The notes: generated by a model not told the origin, from the letters alone. A stretch of 64,000 bases of DNA from Candidatus Kuenenia stuttgartensis (GCA_945860915.1 CAMARR010000003.1:62001-126000), one strand, 5' to 3'; shown: positions 26,436-36,316, numbered from the stretch's first letter. A program made the numbers and translations.

Positions 26436-28372
26436 CCATCGACCGGTCGAAGAACTCACGTCTTCTCACGGCGGGCGCCGCGATCCTCGCGACGTCCGCC
26501 GGTCTCGTTCTCTTATTCCCGCTTCTCCGCTTCCTGCTGATCTACTCGCGGAATGCCCTTCTTGCCGGAGACGGCGGCGATGACTGGCTCTATCTCTTCT
26601 ATGTCGAAACCGGACTAGCGAAAATCCTCGGGACCGACCCCCGCGCTCTCCTCAATGCCGGCTATTTCTTCCCAACACATGAAACCAGCCTGCTCTTTAC
26701 CGAGCATCACCTCGGTTTCACCGCGCTCCTCGCGCCCTTAAAGGCATGGATACCTGACACTCTGCAGTTGATGAGCGTAGGCACCATCATCGCGATCGTG
26801 GGTGGGCTTGCCGGCACATTCGCTTGGTCGCGGTATGTCGGCGCGACCCGCTTCGCATCGCTTGTGGCGACACTCGCATTCGCAGGATCGGGAGGCTTCC
26901 TCGCGTTGATGCCACGACCGTTCTTTTGGGCCATCGGATTAGTGCCCGTAGTCGCCATGCTCGCTAGTCAAGTTGCGAGGAAGCCGACGATTGCCCGCGG
27001 CCTCGCGTTCGGTCTCGTGCTCGGCTACCTCGGCTGGTGCTCCTCACACCTCGCGGTCATGGGCGCGGTCTTCGCAACCCTTGGGCTCTTGGTTCCAACT
27101 ACCGACTCGGAGGAGCCGTTGCCGCGTTTCACGCGGCGCGCGGGCGCGATGCTTGCCCTCGGATGCCTCGTTGCTTTGGCCGTCGTTGCCCCGTTTGCGG
27201 TCCCTCAAGCAAGTACCCTCATGAGCAACGGATTCGAGCGATCACTTTCAGATCAAGCTCGCGAGGTCCCATCAGTTTCGGGCCTTGTGGGCACCCCTTG
27301 GATGGCGACTCGACGTTGGCTTGAGTCCACGTTCCAGATCGCTCCACCGCAAGGAGAAGTGTTCTCCGGGATGTCGCCATGGCTTGCGCTCGCGCTGATC
27401 GTTGCCGCTGGAATTGCCCTTTGCAAAGTCAGTCCCCGCGTTGGGTCGCGCCCAATTGGCCCGGCGCTCATCGTCGGCGCCATCGGTACCTGCCTCGCGT
27501 GGCTCGTTCCCGAGGAGATTGCAGGCATCGCGGTCGATCGGCCTGCCACCGCCATTACGTACGGAATCGCCGGCCTCATGAGTGTTCTTCTGTGGCGCCG
27601 CCTTGCTGAAGTCGTACGCTCGCCCTTTGGCGCGGCAACGATGGCTACATTCCTCCTTGCATGCATGACGCTTGGCCCAATGCTGAGGACGGATCACGGC
27701 GCGATCCCCACCCCAGCATTGCTCGTGTGTCGCCTCCCGGGGCTCTCAGCAATCCGGCTTTCGGCGCGCTGGGGAATCGTGATGAACCTCGCTGCCGCAG
27801 GTGCGTTTGCCGCCGCATTGACGTCAATTCGGCGAGCGAGCCTTCGCGGTGCAGCCTGTCTCCTCGCGGCGTTCCTTATCAGCTACGACGTTGTCCAAGA
27901 GAACCACTTCGACGCGGAGATGCCTTTCCCGCAACAATCGAAGCTAAGCGAACGCGCGGTCGATCGCATCCTGAAGGCACTTCCGCGTGAGGGCGCTGTG
28001 ATGGAGCTCCCATGGCTGGATGGACCAAAGGAGGTTCCGCGCATGATGGCGATTCACTTCCACGGTCGGCCGCTGGTCAACGGATACGCAGGTATGGTTC
28101 CAGCGTTCTTCGCGTATCACGCGGCACAGTCGGCGCCGGCGCTCATCAATGGTCGCACGCCCAATGACTACGAGTTCTCAAGCTTCCGCGCGTTCGGAGC
28201 GCGGTACTGGGTCATTCACCTCGACCGCATGCCGCCAAGCGCGGAGGCCACCTGGAGACAACCCCGCACCCCATTGAACGTCGTCGCTGAATGCGACGGG
28301 GGCCGCACCCTCATACTTGAGGATCCGGCCCCTTCAATTGCGAGTCTGACGGACCTGCCGTCGTCACGCTAG
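26432..28372 (+). CDS. Polytopic GT-C/YfhO-like membrane protein with a probable CTG start
   Basis: The frame codes clearly from about 26432 (TIDRSKNSRLLTAGAAILAT...). There is no ATG, GTG or TTG between the in-frame stop at 26396 and the ATG at 26768, and starting at 26768 would delete the first helix and the acidic loop GDGGDDWLYLFY that corresponds to the catalytic-loop region of GT-C proteins. CTG at 26432 overlaps the previous stop as CTGA, so coupled initiation at CTG is the best reading (646 residues). There are some 10-12 hydrophobic helices, then a soluble C-terminal part (RILKALPREGAVMELPW; HFHGRPLVNGYAGMVPAFF; RAFGARYWVIHLDRMPP) like that of uncharacterised YfhO/GT39-type proteins. 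Probable lipid-linked-sugar glycosyltransferase; substrate unknown. Confidence 0.75.
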   Translation: MTIDRSKNSRLLTAGAAILATSAGLVLLFPLLRFLLIYSRNALLAGDGGDDWLYLFYVETGLAKILGTDPRALLNAGYFFPTHETSLLFTEHHLGFTALLAPLKAWIPDTLQLMSVGTIIAIVGGLAGTFAWSRYVGATRFASLVATLAFAGSGGFLALMPRPFFWAIGLVPVVAMLASQVARKPTIARGLAFGLVLGYLGWCSSHLAVMGAVFATLGLLVPTTDSEEPLPRFTRRAGAMLALGCLVALAVVAPFAVPQASTLMSNGFERSLSDQAREVPSVSGLVGTPWMATRRWLESTFQIAPPQGEVFSGMSPWLALALIVAAGIALCKVSPRVGSRPIGPALIVGAIGTCLAWLVPEEIAGIAVDRPATAITYGIAGLMSVLLWRRLAEVVRSPFGAATMATFLLACMTLGPMLRTDHGAIPTPALLVCRLPGLSAIRLSARWGIVMNLAAAGAFAAALTSIRRASLRGAACLLAAFLISYDVVQENHFDAEMPFPQQSKLSERAVDRILKALPREGAVMELPWLDGPKEVPRMMAIHFHGRPLVNGYAGMVPAFFAYHAAQSAPALINGRTPNDYEFSSFRAFGARYWVIHLDRMPPSAEATWRQPRTPLNVVAECDGGRTLILEDPAPSIASLTDLPSSR

Positions 28373-28375
28373 GTT

Positions 28376-28390
28376 CGGCTCATTGAGCCG
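28376..28390. repeat. 15-bp palindrome overlapping the matrixin stop codon
   Basis: CGGCTCA-T-TGAGCCG, a perfect 7-bp inverted repeat with a 1-nt centre, in the 7-bp gap between convergent genes and containing the stop of the minus-strand gene. It could form a short bidirectional terminator hairpin; no T tract on either side. Confidence 0.45.
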
Positions 28391-29642
28391 TGGCACTCAC
28401 TCCGTTCGAGATGAGTGCGATGCCCGATGGCGCGCCCTCCTCATACACACAGAGGGCCAGTCGGAATCCGATGCCTGCCACTGCGGGGTGCGTTGGCACC
28501 GCGAAGAAGCCCGTCGCATGGCCGGCACCATTGAGCGCTCCGTAGAAGTTGGTGAACCATGTGGGACTGGGCGAAAGGACGTTCCACATGAACAACTCGT
28601 CTACCGCAACCGGGAGAACGCGCATGTCGTTGGCATCAAGATAGTCTCCCATCAGCGTGTCGCCGCCGCCCGAGAGTGAAATCACCGCTTGGTAGTACGC
28701 GCCTGGGTATTGCGGCGCATTAAACGCGACCGGTACCACGGCGCCACGCACGAGCGCGCTGCCGAGCGTCAATTCCTCGAATCGGAAGCCATTGACGAGA
28801 GTCGAACTCAGTCCATTGCACGTCAACACGACGTTGACAGGACCCGTCGCAGTCATAGCGGACGGCGTAACGAATGTCATCGTCGAGCTGTTAAGCACCG
28901 TCACGTCAATCGCCGGGATCCCACCGACGGTCACCGTCGTCGCATTCGATGTGAGATTGGAACCAGTCACCGTCACGGTCGTACCACCCACAGCCGAGCC
29001 CGATACCGGGAACACGGACCCAAGGCTCGGCGTAGCGACGCCGTAGATCGCACGGGCGCCACTGATGTCGTCGGCGTCGAGGGTACGGAGCGCAGTCGAG
29101 CCTGCGGCAACGCTGGGGTACATTGAAGCGCTCGGCACTGCACTATGGTCAAGACCCAGCGCATGGCCGAACTCGTGAACCGCAACCGACCTGATGTCGA
29201 ACTGCGACGCAGTTGGATTTCGCGCCCACACGAAGTTAGTGAGCCCGTCCTTAGCGTAGTACTCAATATCGAATTGAAGTGCCACGCCACCGACAGACCA
29301 CCAGTAACAGATGGCGAGTGCGCCATTGCCATCGGTCGGGCTGTAGTGAACGGAATTCACACCGTCGTAGGCGACAGAGGCTACCGACGACGTACCCGTG
29401 TAGTTGAAGTCAAACGGAACCTGCGCTTGTTGATGCCACGCAGAAGCTCCCGCAGTCACTTCTGCAACCTGCTGGGTCGGCGTGCCGGCCGCGGCGCCTG
29501 GGAAGTTGGGGTTCACGACATAGGAGACCGCTGATGAGTTCCAGTGGATTCCGGTCAATGAGTAGGCTGACACCTCTTCGCGATGTGCGACGAAGAGTGC
29601 GCCAGAAGCCAAGGCCAAGGTGAGGATGGCGTTGATTTTCAT
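28380..29642 (-). CDS. Secreted matrixin-type (M10) zinc metalloprotease with IPT domain
   Basis: 420 residues from the ATG at 29642 (GGAG 8 nt upstream); signal peptide MKINAILTLALASGALFVAH. The catalytic domain (residues ~28-205) carries the metzincin motif HEFGHALGLDH (H156, E157, H160, H166), a Met-turn in SASMYPS and the matrixin-like LDADDISGARAIYG. It is followed by an IPT/TIG immunoglobulin-like domain (SVFPVSGSAVGGTTVTVTG ... VNVVLTCNG) and a C-terminal beta-rich ~130-residue module. It should be an extracellular endopeptidase; no obvious pro-peptide cysteine switch is seen. The 152-residue secreted protein upstream ends 13 bp before this start, forming a two-gene unit. Confidence 0.9.
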   Translation of the reverse strand: MKINAILTLALASGALFVAHREEVSAYSLTGIHWNSSAVSYVVNPNFPGAAAGTPTQQVAEVTAGASAWHQQAQVPFDFNYTGTSSVASVAYDGVNSVHYSPTDGNGALAICYWWSVGGVALQFDIEYYAKDGLTNFVWARNPTASQFDIRSVAVHEFGHALGLDHSAVPSASMYPSVAAGSTALRTLDADDISGARAIYGVATPSLGSVFPVSGSAVGGTTVTVTGSNLTSNATTVTVGGIPAIDVTVLNSSTMTFVTPSAMTATGPVNVVLTCNGLSSTLVNGFRFEELTLGSALVRGAVVPVAFNAPQYPGAYYQAVISLSGGGDTLMGDYLDANDMRVLPVAVDELFMWNVLSPSPTWFTNFYGALNGAGHATGFFAVPTHPAVAGIGFRLALCVYEEGAPSGIALISNGVSATAQ

Positions 29643-29655
29643 GATGACTCCTGAC

Positions 29656-30114
29656 TCACTTCTTTTCGCAAAGTGAAAGAATGGAAGAACGCAGACCCGC
29701 ATAGGTCTGACCCTTGATCTCGCGGATCGAGTCGCCGACGACGGTGAACTTTCCGCGGAACCAGCCGTAAACTTCCGACGAGGCCGACTCTCGACGCAGG
29801 AAACAAACGACCTTCTCCCCTGCGGAGAAAACGGGCGCATCGCCAACGTGTTGAGTCACGTTGCCGACGGTGCCTCCAGGGACAGTTACAAGGACTGATG
29901 AGGCTGCTGATCCCTTAAGGGTCTCAGTTACTTCGACCCTGACGGTCGTCTCGATCCTCGTGTGGGTGTCATTCCAGGCTGACTCAATTGACTTGACGGA
30001 TCCTACAACGACGCGACCTGAACCCTCGCAAAGTTGCGCGAGTGAAAGCGGTCGAACTGAGAGATCCGGGACAACAAGCGCGAGCACGAGCGCACATAAC
30101 GATGAATAACGCAT
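29656..30114 (-). CDS. Small secreted protein paired with the matrixin
   Basis: 152 residues, ATG preceded by CGGAGG 10 nt upstream. Signal peptide MRYSSLCALVLALVVPDLSV. Motifs VVVGSVKSIESAW, TTVRVEVTETLKGS, VTVPGGTVGNVTQHVGDAP and FSAGEKVVCFLRRE match, from memory, a family of small secreted proteins that commonly sit beside M10-type proteases in bacteria. Two cysteines (LCEGSG and LSLCEKK) flank the domain. A role as inhibitor, chaperone or substrate of the protease is inferred from synteny only. Confidence 0.7.
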   Translation of the reverse strand: MRYSSLCALVLALVVPDLSVRPLSLAQLCEGSGRVVVGSVKSIESAWNDTHTRIETTVRVEVTETLKGSAASSVLVTVPGGTVGNVTQHVGDAPVFSAGEKVVCFLRRESASSEVYGWFRGKFTVVGDSIREIKGQTYAGLRSSILSLCEKK

Positions 30115-30141
30115 GACTTCGATACCTCCGTGGGATGCGAG

Positions 30142-30203
30142 GTCCGCCGCAGGGGATGGGCGGACACTCCTTCGCCGGAATTTTTATCGGCGCGACCCCT
30201 GCG
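30142..30203 (-). promoter_or_regulatory. Candidate structured mRNA leader with a possible pseudoknot
   Basis: Upstream of the protease pair. Minus-strand RNA can form (i) a 7-bp hairpin GUCCGCC / GGCGGAC (30165-30159 with 30148-30142) whose 10-nt loop CAUCCCCUGC can pair over 7-8 nt with upstream CGCAGGGG (30203-30196), giving a pseudoknot, and (ii) a 5-bp hairpin CGCCG / CGGCG (30192-30188 with 30177-30173) between those strands. It ends about 12 nt before the CGGAGG ribosome-binding site. I cannot match it to a named riboswitch. Lying downstream of the preceding gene, it could partly be a terminator, but no T tract follows. Confidence 0.35.
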
Positions 30204-30232
30204 CTACTGAACACGGAATATCGTCAGATGAA

Positions 30233-30261
30233 TAAATGACGTCGATGTAACTTTATGTCAA
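30233..30261 (-). promoter_or_regulatory. Putative sigma-70-like promoter for the protease pair
   Basis: A perfect TTGACA (-35) on the minus strand at 30261-30256, just after the stop of the EI24-like gene, in an AT-rich patch. The -10 element is weaker: CATTTA at 17-bp spacing or TTTATT at 19 bp. A transcript from here would include the structured leader. Confidence 0.35.
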
Positions 30262-30266
30262 ATACA

Positions 30267-30992
30267 TCAATCGGTGCGGCCATCGGGGTGAAGCAGTGTT
30301 GCGCCGACGACTGCACACGGTGCCACGAACGGCAGCGTCACGATGGGAAATAGGAGCAACCAGACGGCAAGCCCAAATCCCGTGGTTTCGAGAATGTTCG
30401 ACGACATGCGATTGAGCTTCGATCGAAGCGGTCGTCCGCGAATGTCGAACGGATAAGAGAGGAACGGATAACCCGCTAGCCACCACGAAATCACCGTGCC
30501 GATGATTGGGCCGATAGGCGGAAACGAGAGCGAAATTAGCACGGCTAAAATCGCGCCCACTAAGGAGACTAAGAGATTCCCGGATTCAATTCGTATGGCC
30601 AGCAGAATCGAATCCAGCACGCTTCTTTGTGGTGCTTCAACATTCCGATCACCGAGCATCTCTTTGGCCACTCGAAAGGAAAGCGCTTCGTTGAACGGTC
30701 CTCCCAGCACCCCCGCGAGGAGAAGATAGGAAAGCAACAACACGGGGAGCATCGCAATCCACAAAAGGACACGCACGATCCACTCGGCAGCCGACTCCCA
30801 CCATGACCCTGTGGAGCGGAGAGCTTCGATCATCCATGGCTCCACGATGCGGATCCATCCCCAGGCGACTAGCACGAGCACCAGAACATTGAGCAAGATC
30901 GGAATTGCTGCGAGCGGCCATAGCCGCGGGCGTTGGAGCAAATGCACCCATCCCCGAAACGGCGCGAGCCATCCCGACACGAAGGCGCTCAT
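30267..30992 (-). CDS. EI24/CysZ-like membrane protein
   Basis: 241 residues with four or more hydrophobic helices and the family pattern: FVSGWLAPFRGWVHLLQRPRLWPLAAIPI at the N-terminus, LLSYLLLAGVLGGPFNEALS in the middle (EI24-type GPFND), LLVSLVGAILAVLISLSFPPIGPIIG, and a C-terminal ETTGFGLAVWLLLFPIVTLPFVAPCAVVGATLL ending with the typical L-H-P-D-G. In E. coli, CysZ is a sulphate transporter; many EI24 proteins have no known role. The start overlaps the stop of the small membrane-protein gene (ATGA). Confidence 0.85.
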   Translation of the reverse strand: MSAFVSGWLAPFRGWVHLLQRPRLWPLAAIPILLNVLVLVLVAWGWIRIVEPWMIEALRSTGSWWESAAEWIVRVLLWIAMLPVLLLSYLLLAGVLGGPFNEALSFRVAKEMLGDRNVEAPQRSVLDSILLAIRIESGNLLVSLVGAILAVLISLSFPPIGPIIGTVISWWLAGYPFLSYPFDIRGRPLRSKLNRMSSNILETTGFGLAVWLLLFPIVTLPFVAPCAVVGATLLHPDGRTD

Positions 30993-31183
30993 GGTTTGTC
31001 ACGCAGGTGTGGAGCGAACCTGAGATAAAGGACACAGAGCACCGTGATTGCAAGCCCAAGAAGCAACAGGTGCCTGGCATCTGATGCTCCACGGCTCATT
31101 CGCAAGGCACTGATCCCTGCGAGAACAAGGCCGAAGATCGCGAACGATCGCATCAGGAAGCGGTGCACGGGAAGAAGCCTCAT
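30989..31183 (-). CDS. Small two-helix membrane protein
   Basis: 64 residues with two hydrophobic stretches (SFAIFGLVLAGISALRM and HLLLLGLAITVLCVLYLRF). It overlaps the EI24-like gene by 4 nt (ATGA) and starts 25 bp after the solute-binding-protein gene, so it is probably a real translated gene in that operon. No family recognised. Confidence 0.6.
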   Translation of the reverse strand: MRLLPVHRFLMRSFAIFGLVLAGISALRMSRGASDARHLLLLGLAITVLCVLYLRFAPHLRDKP

Positions 31184-31208
31184 GACAAGTTCTCGTTATT
31201 GGTGGGTG

Positions 31209-32879
31209 TCACTTGGAAACAGACCCGAGGCACCAGTTGAGGACGTGGGGGCCCATTCCCTTGACGCCCTTCCCCAAAAGCGTCCATTCGGAGATCTCGG
31301 CAATCGGAACCCACGCAACTTCATCACGGATTTTCTCGAGCAATCGTCCGGAGACATTCATGCGATTGAGTCCCGGCTCTTGCAAACAGAACTCTTCATA
31401 GAGCCGATCAACCTCTGGCGAGGCAAAGTGCCCGTAGTTTGCACCCCACGAGCCCGAGACCTTATCCGTCGTGAAGAGTTGGAAGTAGTTTTCCGCATCC
31501 GGGTAGTCGATGAACCAGGACGTCCATGCGATGCCGAAGTCTCCGCGGCCAAGCCTATCCATGAATGGCCCGATCTGTTCGACCTTCGGTACGAGCGTGA
31601 TCCCCACCTCGGCAGACTGCCTCACCATGAGGTCCACCGCTTTGGTAATCCGAGGATCACCGAAATCTGTGAAAACGAAGTCGAGTGGCGGCAGCTGCTT
31701 CTCCGGCCCAAAGCCCTCCCGCTGCAATGCGGCCTTCGCCTTCAAAACGTCGCGACGTGCTAGTGACCAAGGCGTATTTTTGATCATGTCCTGTTCGGGG
31801 AGCGCGAGCGGCAGCGGAGAATCTGTTCGCTTGGCGTAGCCCGTGAAGCCTGCCTTGACGATCGCGTCGCGATCGAGCGACAACGCCATTGCCTCCCGAA
31901 TACCCTTCTTCGACAGTACCGGACTCCCACAATTGAACACGAGGTACGCGGTCGTGAGCGGTAGCGTGGGCTGCATCGTGACTCCCTTCCCTTTCATCGC
32001 GGGGAGCAGGGTGCGATCGGCGTTCAGAAAGAACTTCACTTGGGGAGCAAGAAGCTCGACCGCATCGAGCTCACCGGCAATGAATCGAGTGGCGACCGCT
32101 TCGGGGTCCGAGACCGGCTCAAGGCGCAGTTCCTCAATGTTCCCGTCGTGAAGGCCCCGTCCGTCGCGATGACGCGAAAATCGGGTCACAAACTGTGTTC
32201 GTTCAATGACCCGGAATGGGCCGGTGCCCACGGGGTGCTCGGAGAGATCTCGTCCGTACTTGCGGAAAGCCTCGATGGGGACGATCGACGCCCATGTCTG
32301 GGTGAGGAGTGCCCGGAGTTGAGGAAACGGTCGGGTTAACGTGATGACGACTGTGTCTCCGTCCACCCTGAACCCCGACGGAATTGCATCGTAGTCAGCC
32401 GCCCGATTGCTCGTCGCCTTCTCACGCCACGAGTCCAATCCGTCGACGCGACCCTCAAGGAACAACTTCCAAGCAGGGCTCGGAATCTCAGGGTCCGCGA
32501 TTCGGAGTAGTGAGAACACCACATCCTGCGGCGTCACAGCCCGGCCCTTTCCTCCCTCAAAGCAAGCATCTGCCTGGAAGGTGGCCCCCGGCATCATCTT
32601 GAGGCGAACCACCTTTCGCTCCGCGTCAACGGGGAGCCATTCGCAAAGCCCGGGGACGACTGTGATCTTTCCGTCGGCCCCAACGCCGGCACGTAGGGGT
32701 GATTCGAAGACCTGCTGAAAGTGGCGTTGATGCAGCAAGTCGATAATCCGCGCCGGATCGAAAGTAGTCGGGGTCGCGGAAACCGAAATTCTGAGCAACC
32801 GTGGCTTGGCCGAAGCCTGACCGAGGGTCGGTAGACACGTCAACACAAGGGTCGCAAGAACGATGACAAACCGGGTCAT
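31209..32879 (-). CDS. Family 5 extracellular solute-binding protein (Opp/Dpp-like)
   Basis: 556 residues from the ATG at 32879 (GGGAG upstream, signal peptide [20 protein letters not shown]); the longer frame overlaps the divergent icd gene. SBP_bac_5 features: [102 protein letters not shown] and [18 protein letters not shown]. It binds peptides or other oligomers for ABC import. No Cys lipobox and no permease/ATPase genes nearby, so it is an orphan binding protein here. Heads a three-gene operon. Confidence 0.92.
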   Translation of the reverse strand: MTRFVIVLATLVLTCLPTLGQASAKPRLLRISVSATPTTFDPARIIDLLHQRHFQQVFESPLRAGVGADGKITVVPGLCEWLPVDAERKVVRLKMMPGATFQADACFEGGKGRAVTPQDVVFSLLRIADPEIPSPAWKLFLEGRVDGLDSWREKATSNRAADYDAIPSGFRVDGDTVVITLTRPFPQLRALLTQTWASIVPIEAFRKYGRDLSEHPVGTGPFRVIERTQFVTRFSRHRDGRGLHDGNIEELRLEPVSDPEAVATRFIAGELDAVELLAPQVKFFLNADRTLLPAMKGKGVTMQPTLPLTTAYLVFNCGSPVLSKKGIREAMALSLDRDAIVKAGFTGYAKRTDSPLPLALPEQDMIKNTPWSLARRDVLKAKAALQREGFGPEKQLPPLDFVFTDFGDPRITKAVDLMVRQSAEVGITLVPKVEQIGPFMDRLGRGDFGIAWTSWFIDYPDAENYFQLFTTDKVSGSWGANYGHFASPEVDRLYEEFCLQEPGLNRMNVSGRLLEKIRDEVAWVPIAEISEWTLLGKGVKGMGPHVLNWCLGSVSK

Positions 32880-32981
32880 TCGAGACTCCCTTTCCCGTTC
32901 GCCCGGGACGGCGTTGGGGGCAACTTCTTGACGGCTAGAGTACCCGACTTCGGGCCCAAGGCCCAACGCGAGATCCATACC

Positions 32982-34199
32982 ATGAACAAGATCAAAGTCG
33001 TCAAGCCGGTCGTTGAACTCGACGGCGACGAGATGACACGAATCATCTGGCAGTTCATCAAAGAACAGTTGATTCTCCCCTACCTCGACATCCAACTCGA
33101 GTATTACGACCTAGGCATCGAGTACCGAGACAGTACGAACGACCAAGTCACGGTCGATTCAGCTCGAGCGATCGCGAAGCATGGTGTCGGCGTCAAATGC
33201 GCCACCATCACGCCCGACGAGGCGCGGGTCAAAGAGTTCAACCTCAAGAAGATGTGGAAGTCGCCGAACGGGACGATTCGCAACATCCTTGGAGGCGTGA
33301 TCTTCCGCGAGCCGATCATCATTTCGAACATTCCCCGTTTGGTGCCACACTGGACGAAGCCGGTGGTCGTGGGTCGTCACGCATTCGGCGATCAGTATCG
33401 CGCCACGGATTTCCGGGTCCCCGGCGCCGGCGCCCTAACCCTGACGTTCACCCCGAAGGACGGAAGCGCGCCGATCCAACATGAGGTGTATCAATTCGAG
33501 GGCTCGGGCGTCGCCATGGCGATGTACAACGTCGACGAGTCCATTCGGGACTTCGCGCGAGCTTCCTTGCGGTACGGTCTTGCGCGCAACTACCCCGTCT
33601 ACCTCTCGACGAAAAACACGATCCTGAAGGCCTACGATGGGCGCTTCAAGGACATCTTCGCCGAGGTCTACGAGACCGAATTCAAAGCCGAGTTCGAGAA
33701 CGCAAAACTCACCTACGAGCACCGCCTCATCGACGACATGGTGGCAGCGTGCCTCAAGTGGGAAGGCGGCTATGTTTGGGCGTGCAAGAACTACGACGGT
33801 GACGTCCAGAGCGACACGGTGGCTCAAGGCTTCGGCTCGTTAGGTCTCATGACCTCAGTGCTCATGACGCCAGACGGAAAGACGGTGGAAGCCGAAGCGG
33901 CCCACGGCACGGTGACTCGGCACTACCGCCTCCATCAAGAGGGCAAGCCCACATCTACCAACCCGATCGCGTCGATCTTCGCATGGACGCGCGGACTGGC
34001 CCATCGCGGCAAGCTGGACGGCACCCCCGCCGTGACGCAATTCGCGGATACACTCGAGCGCGTGACAATCAAGACCGTTGAGGAGGGCAAGATGACTAAA
34101 GACCTCTCGCTCCTCATCGGTCCGAAGCAGCCGCACCTCACCACCGAACAGTTCCTCGAAGCCGTTCGCTCCAACCTCGAAACCGCGATGAGGCGCTAA
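32982..34199 (+). CDS. icd: NADP-dependent isocitrate dehydrogenase
   Basis: 405 residues from the ATG at 32982 ([20 protein letters not shown]), the standard start of the eukaryote-like homodimeric class. Motifs: [121 protein letters not shown]. It oxidises isocitrate to 2-oxoglutarate with NADP in the TCA cycle. It converges with the next gene, overlapping by 4 nt at the stop codons. Confidence 0.96.
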   Translation: MNKIKVVKPVVELDGDEMTRIIWQFIKEQLILPYLDIQLEYYDLGIEYRDSTNDQVTVDSARAIAKHGVGVKCATITPDEARVKEFNLKKMWKSPNGTIRNILGGVIFREPIIISNIPRLVPHWTKPVVVGRHAFGDQYRATDFRVPGAGALTLTFTPKDGSAPIQHEVYQFEGSGVAMAMYNVDESIRDFARASLRYGLARNYPVYLSTKNTILKAYDGRFKDIFAEVYETEFKAEFENAKLTYEHRLIDDMVAACLKWEGGYVWACKNYDGDVQSDTVAQGFGSLGLMTSVLMTPDGKTVEAEAAHGTVTRHYRLHQEGKPTSTNPIASIFAWTRGLAHRGKLDGTPAVTQFADTLERVTIKTVEEGKMTKDLSLLIGPKQPHLTTEQFLEAVRSNLETAMRR

Positions 34200-36316
34200 C
34201 GATCGCGTCGCGCCTCTGCCAACCCGGCAAGTGCACGTTCGATCTTGGATTTCCGGAGGCCGCAAGCCAGTGGGCGTGCGGCCTCTAGCGCTTTTCTCGC
34301 TTCGTCGTTGTCGCCGAGGGCTGCCTCTGCATCTGCAAGGGCCATGAGCAACCCAGGCCGTGCGGAATCCTGCGCGCCAGACTCCAAAGTGTCGCGCAAT
34401 CCGTTTCGAACGCGCTCAATCGCGCGAAGCGACGCCTCACGCCCTTGATCGCTTTCGAGCCGCCGTGCCAGTTCCAGCACGGTGCGAACCCGGGTCTCCG
34501 GGTCGGGCGCCTCCCGAACTGCTTCCTCGAGCATGGCGATGGCACCTTTAAGATCACCGCGCGACACGTCGATTTCGGCAGCGACGCGAAGGGCTTCATT
34601 GCGCGCAACCGTTCCTCGCGCCAATGCCGTTCGTCCATTCCCCGCCAAATCTGATGTGACGGCTGCACGCGCTGACTCTAGAACCGCTTGTGCATCGGCC
34701 GCGCGCGACCGATCACGAAGAAAGTTCGCGTAGTTAAGGGCGGAACGAAACTCGTGCGGATGAACTCTCAGCTCCTCCTTCCATGTGTTTTCAGCCGCAG
34801 TGTCCATTCCGCGAAGCGCGAAGGTCAGTGCAAGCCCGCCACGCGCTGTCGAAATACTCGGATCCTGCTCAATCGTGAGTCGGAAGAACTTCTCAGCATC
34901 GCCAAGCCGCACCTCCTTCACGGCAGGATCAGGCTCGGTCGACGCGCGGCGGAGATTGAATCTCGCATACGCGAGGGCTGACTGAACACGCGCAGGTGAT
35001 CGCTCGACCGCTTTTTGAAGGAGATCGGCCACACGGTCAAACGAGCCTGGCGCCGATTCAGCGCCACCTTCGCGCTCAAGCAAAGCTGCCGCGAGCACTT
35101 GATAGCCCCCACCAACTTGCGGTGCTGATCGGATTTGTGATTCAAAAAGCGTATCTACGCTCTGCCATTCGTCCGACCGACGATACGAAAGAACGATGAA
35201 GGGAAGTGCACATCCAAACAAGAGCAACGCCGCGCGGGTCGGAGACTTCCACAGGCGTTCCATGCATATACCGAAAAGCAACGCGGCGCCCGCCATGGGA
35301 AGAGTCATGAAGCGCTCGGCGAATGTCTCGCCTGTTCTGTAGACAATATTTAACACGGGAACAAGCGGAATAAAGAACAAGAGGTAGCCGAATGCGCCGC
35401 GAGCCCTAAGTCGGTCCGATTCTTCACGTGACCACGCCGCCCACACAGCAAAGAGCGATGCGAGGAGAACCATCCCTCCAAGAAGGATTCGGGCAGACGA
35501 CACGGGGATCGTCGGGTCGTCGTACTCATTGATCAGCGGCATGGGCGCGACGACTTTCGACGCATAATCCGCAAGGAACTGAAGTCCGAAGAGAAATCGT
35601 TCCCAAAGTGATACTCCGCCCAACACCTGCATGGCACCTTCCGGCCCTATCGTTCCGAGAACGTGAAGCCTAAAGGACAGCGCAGCGGCAAGAGCAACTC
35701 CAGTCACCATCAGGTGTAGCCGACGCGCGGCGAGAGGTAAGCCGGGCAGGAGCGGCAGCAGAAAGAGGACAACGGCTCCTTGCTCCTTCGCGAACGTGGC
35801 GGCGACGACTAGCAACGCTGCCAAGCTCGCGCGCGCAAAACCCGGACGTGATCCAACCCATAGCGCTAACAGACTGAACCACGCCATGAGCAACTCAGAG
35901 CGACCCGATATCCAGTTCACTGCCTCGGTTCGCACGGGATGAACCGCGTACAGCGTCGCGGCTGCCGCAGCGAGACCCGGATGCAGCCCAAGGGTCATGA
36001 GAAGGCCTGCGAAGGTGGCTGCGAGAAGAGCAGCCAACAGGAGGTTGGTATCGTGAAATGCCGTAGGGGTTTCGCCTCCCCGCCGCGCGTCTAACGCCAA
36101 GCTGACCGTGGTCATCGGTCGATAGAGGCCCAAGAGATCTCCGCTGGAAGGCGCAAACGGCGTCAAAAATGCCTCAAGCAACGGCCTACCACCAACGACT
36201 TGCGGGTTGTTCACGACGTAGACCGCATCGTCGCGAATCCACCCCCCCGTTCGCGCGGGCAATGCCAGAACAACAGCAAGCAGCGCCGGAACCAAAAATG
36301 CCGCCCATCGTGCCAT
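34196..36316 (-). CDS. TMTC-like membrane protein with C-terminal TPR repeats
   Basis: 706 residues. N-terminal half: about 10 membrane helices with the GT-C/TMTC signature [45 protein letters not shown] and [23 protein letters not shown]-terminal half (from ~395): TPR-like helical repeats ([76 protein letters not shown]). In animals TMTCs are protein O-mannosyltransferases; bacterial homologues are presumed glycosyltransferases or surface-polymer factors. The acidic pair in IRDD fits the GT-C catalytic loop. The stop codon overlaps that of icd. Confidence 0.85.
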   Translation of the reverse strand: MARWAAFLVPALLAVVLALPARTGGWIRDDAVYVVNNPQVVGGRPLLEAFLTPFAPSSGDLLGLYRPMTTVSLALDARRGGETPTAFHDTNLLLAALLAATFAGLLMTLGLHPGLAAAAATLYAVHPVRTEAVNWISGRSELLMAWFSLLALWVGSRPGFARASLAALLVVAATFAKEQGAVVLFLLPLLPGLPLAARRLHLMVTGVALAAALSFRLHVLGTIGPEGAMQVLGGVSLWERFLFGLQFLADYASKVVAPMPLINEYDDPTIPVSSARILLGGMVLLASLFAVWAAWSREESDRLRARGAFGYLLFFIPLVPVLNIVYRTGETFAERFMTLPMAGAALLFGICMERLWKSPTRAALLLFGCALPFIVLSYRRSDEWQSVDTLFESQIRSAPQVGGGYQVLAAALLEREGGAESAPGSFDRVADLLQKAVERSPARVQSALAYARFNLRRASTEPDPAVKEVRLGDAEKFFRLTIEQDPSISTARGGLALTFALRGMDTAAENTWKEELRVHPHEFRSALNYANFLRDRSRAADAQAVLESARAAVTSDLAGNGRTALARGTVARNEALRVAAEIDVSRGDLKGAIAMLEEAVREAPDPETRVRTVLELARRLESDQGREASLRAIERVRNGLRDTLESGAQDSARPGLLMALADAEAALGDNDEARKALEAARPLACGLRKSKIERALAGLAEARRDR

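Noticed and set aside
25551-26459. 302-residue minus-strand ORF
   Set aside because: Antisense to the large exported protein; low-complexity, Arg-rich, no signal or ribosome-binding site, whereas the plus frame has a signal peptide and coupling to both neighbours.
26768-28372. Starting the GT-C gene at the ATG 26768
   Set aside because: It would discard ~110 clearly coding residues including the first helix and the acidic loop; CTG at 26432 fits better.
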